A stretch of DNA of 64,000 nt, from the NCBI RefSeq assembly GCF_000756815.1, contig NZ_CCVW01000003.1, forward strand, positions 310,001 to 374,000, read 5' to 3'. A model generated the notes under the pieces. It had not been told where the DNA came from. It did no database searches and saw only the letters and a program-made list of their open reading frames with translations. This document shows positions 62,559 through 64,000 of this stretch, in pieces. Within the stretch, counting starts at the first letter, position 1. Each line of letters starts with the position of its first letter. The DNA is from Legionella massiliensis. Lineage in GTDB: Bacteria; Pseudomonadota; Gammaproteobacteria; Legionellales; Legionellaceae. Made by a program: the position numbers and the translations under genes.

Positions 62559-62683
62559 CAGGTGATGATGCCTTAAAATGTGCTGACAATTTAATGTATG
62601 ATATATAAAAAATGAATAAAGATGGAATATTACAAGGTGAGTTTTGAATTTTAAACTAATAAGTGTTTATAGATTGTCTCAGC

Positions 62684-62773
62684 GCAACGTCATCCAGAAC
62701 GCAGCGAAGGATCTCCTGAATGTGGCACAGTGTTAATCTCGGAGATCCTTCGCTGCGTTCTGGATGAGGTTGC
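62684..62773. repeat. Family A palindrome
   Basis: GCAACGTCATCCAGAACGCA facing its complement, with one matched change in both arms (GAACGC / GCGTTC) relative to the other copies. The compensatory pair keeps the stem intact. Confidence 0.85.
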
Positions 62774-62942
62774 ATTAGGGTGCTAGGGTTGACTAAACTG
62801 TATGCAAAAAGTTGAATTGAAGATACAACTTGTAATAGCTCACGTGGGATGTAAAAATTTTGGAGAAAGTTCAACTTTGAGTCCAGGTCGAGAGAAAAAC
62901 GTGATTAAAAGTAATAGGTCATCCTCCCCCCAGTATTGGATT

Positions 62943-63008
62943 CCCGCGGCTTGACCGCGGGATCCGGTGTTCACTCTGAGCCCATAGATCCCGCGCTCAA
63001 GCCGCGGG
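62943..63008. repeat. Inverted REP pair (REPIN/BIME-like)
   Basis: REP core CCCGCGGCTTGACCGCGGG at 62943-62961 and an inverted, slightly changed copy at 62990-63008, joined by about 28 bp containing CCCATAG. The same pair, with its second core interrupted, is found at 33612-33885. The rest of the 62522-63143 gap shows no gene. Confidence 0.8.
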
Positions 63009-63143
63009 ATTTCGGGATGAGGGGACCAACTATAAAGGAGCGTTTGTAAGTAATTGCACAATATGAAAATTGCCATTGCGGCACGCTTTTCTAATCTTCA
63101 AGGTAGTAAGCATAAAAATTCTTATTTTTCTTCTTTTATCGAC

Positions 63144-64000
63144 TCATGTAGCCATTTGTTCATAACTATAAAGCGGTACTTGTAGTAAAAATTCACTGAC
63201 ATTGTGTTTAACGACATCTTTTAGACAGCCAGCCCGTTCAAATACTTTTTGTTGCCGTTCAGAACTTGTGCCTTTATCAATAATGGTATTAAGAGTTGAA
63301 AAATAGGTTTGATAATTAAGCTTTTCGATATATGGTTGTAATTTTTCAAACCATTCTTGAATATCTTCACGCATTAACTTTAATTTACCATCCGTATTCA
63401 TCACTAACTCAGCGTTTAAACCATAACGCATCGCTCTCCATTTATTTTCTCGAGACAGCCAATAGGGCGGGTAGGCTACTGATTCAAGCCAACTCCCATT
63501 GTCACTAAACCAATAAGCAAGAGTATGAATAAAAGCAACTATGGCTACGGTTTCAGATAATGTTGCTGCTCCATCGCATACCCGAATTTCCAATGTGCCA
63601 AAACCAGGGCTTGGTCGCAAATCCCACCATAAATCTTTAAGCGTCTTAATAGAGCCGCATGATTTTAGTGTATTATATAAATGCTCAAAATCTTGCCATT
63701 TACGTACATGATAAGGTTGGCCAGCAGTTGGTAACGATTCATAGGTAGTCGGGCGGCAGGAGGAAAGGCCCGTATCAATTCCTTGCCAAAACGGGGAGCT
63801 TGATGACAGGGCTAATAAATGGGGTAAAAAGTACATAAAAAAATTATTAAAACGAATACACTCTTCACCAGTAGACATGCCCAAATGAACATGTAATCCA
63901 TAAACACTCATCCGGCGAGTTAGCCATTGATTACGATCAATTAGATCCAGATAACGTTCCGTAGGAGAAATAATCCAATCAGAATAACTGGAAAAAGGAT
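63144..64000 (-). CDS. YbdK-type carboxylate-amine ligase (GCS2 family), N-terminus outside window
   Basis: 285 codons are visible; the frame is open to the right edge, so the gene starts beyond 64000. The segment SDWIISPTERYLDLIDRNQWLTRRM continues without break into GLHVHLGM, a glutamate-cysteine-ligase family 2 motif with metal-binding His residues. LWWDLRPSPGFGTLEIRVCD is the conserved substrate/Mg segment. Family members make weak gamma-glutamylcysteine or related amide bonds with ATP; the true substrate of YbdK-type proteins is generally unknown. Cytosolic. No neighbour within 600 bp downstream. Confidence 0.9.
   Translation of the reverse strand, partial: PFSSYSDWIISPTERYLDLIDRNQWLTRRMSVYGLHVHLGMSTGEECIRFNNFFMYFLPHLLALSSSSPFWQGIDTGLSSCRPTTYESLPTAGQPYHVRKWQDFEHLYNTLKSCGSIKTLKDLWWDLRPSPGFGTLEIRVCDGAATLSETVAIVAFIHTLAYWFSDNGSWLESVAYPPYWLSRENKWRAMRYGLNAELVMNTDGKLKLMREDIQEWFEKLQPYIEKLNYQTYFSTLNTIIDKGTSSERQQKVFERAGCLKDVVKHNVSEFLLQVPLYSYEQMAT

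Noticed and set aside
62840-63076. Minus-strand open frame of 78 codons
   Set aside because: It is a translation of the inverted REP pair.

Overview
The window looks like chromosome from a Legionella-type gammaproteobacterium. The type II secretion block runs gspF-G-H-I-J-K with no other gsp genes beside it, which is the split lsp arrangement known in Legionella. Around the housekeeping genes lie protein types typical of that genus: an ankyrin-repeat protein, a PlcC/CegC1-like phospholipase C, a Sel1-repeat protein resembling LpnE, an OTU-like deubiquitinase candidate preceded by a PmrA-type box, an SPRY-domain giant protein and a decayed small-GTPase gene. I cannot name the species.

Layout. 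1-4.9 kb: the end of an ALDH7-type aldehyde dehydrogenase, then a FadN-like/thiolase beta-oxidation pair. 5-10.4 kb: accessory genes (unknown membrane-anchored protein, ankyrin protein, DUF4442 thioesterase-like protein, a stop-interrupted small gene, phospholipase C). 11-14.1 kb: argC-argJ-argB behind a perfect ARG box. 14.2-16.7 kb: a diguanylate cyclase and an ArsB/SLC13-type permease. 16.9-22 kb: ATP-grasp ligase, dipeptide epimerase, formyltransferase-like enzyme, MFS exporter and a LuxR-type regulator, which together could form a small peptide-metabolite pathway. 22.8-24.7 kb: DyP peroxidase and an exported alpha/beta hydrolase. 24.7-30.5 kb: two very large alpha-helical or eukaryotic-like proteins. 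30.7-35.2 kb: YjdM zinc ribbon, an apparently stop-interrupted unknown gene and the Sel1 protein. 35.3-41.1 kb: an exported fibronectin-III protein and type II secretion genes gspK to gspF. 41.2-42.6 kb: glnA. 43-45.8 kb: small-GTPase pseudogene and OTU-like effector candidate. 45.9-51.7 kb: DMT transporter, then zapD, coaE, a Cys-rich exported protein, an EAL phosphodiesterase and bioA, probably one transcript from bioA. 51.8-55.3 kb: bioB-F-H-D, divergent from bioA across a BirA-type operator. 55.5-61.8 kb: fmdB-type gene, DUF502 gene, aspS, MscK-like channel, mutH. 62.2 kb to the end: a small exported coiled-coil protein and a truncated YbdK-type carboxylate-amine ligase.

The most distinctive feature is the intergenic DNA. 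It is crowded with several families of short palindromic, transposase-less elements: a 19-bp REP core, two families with 9-bp target duplications, and a ~196-bp element that inserts at the centre of the REP core with a 5-bp duplication. They are nested inside each other, most clearly at 33559-33936, and one REP copy lies in frame inside the mechanosensitive-channel gene. No tRNA, rRNA, CRISPR array or intact transposase gene was seen.
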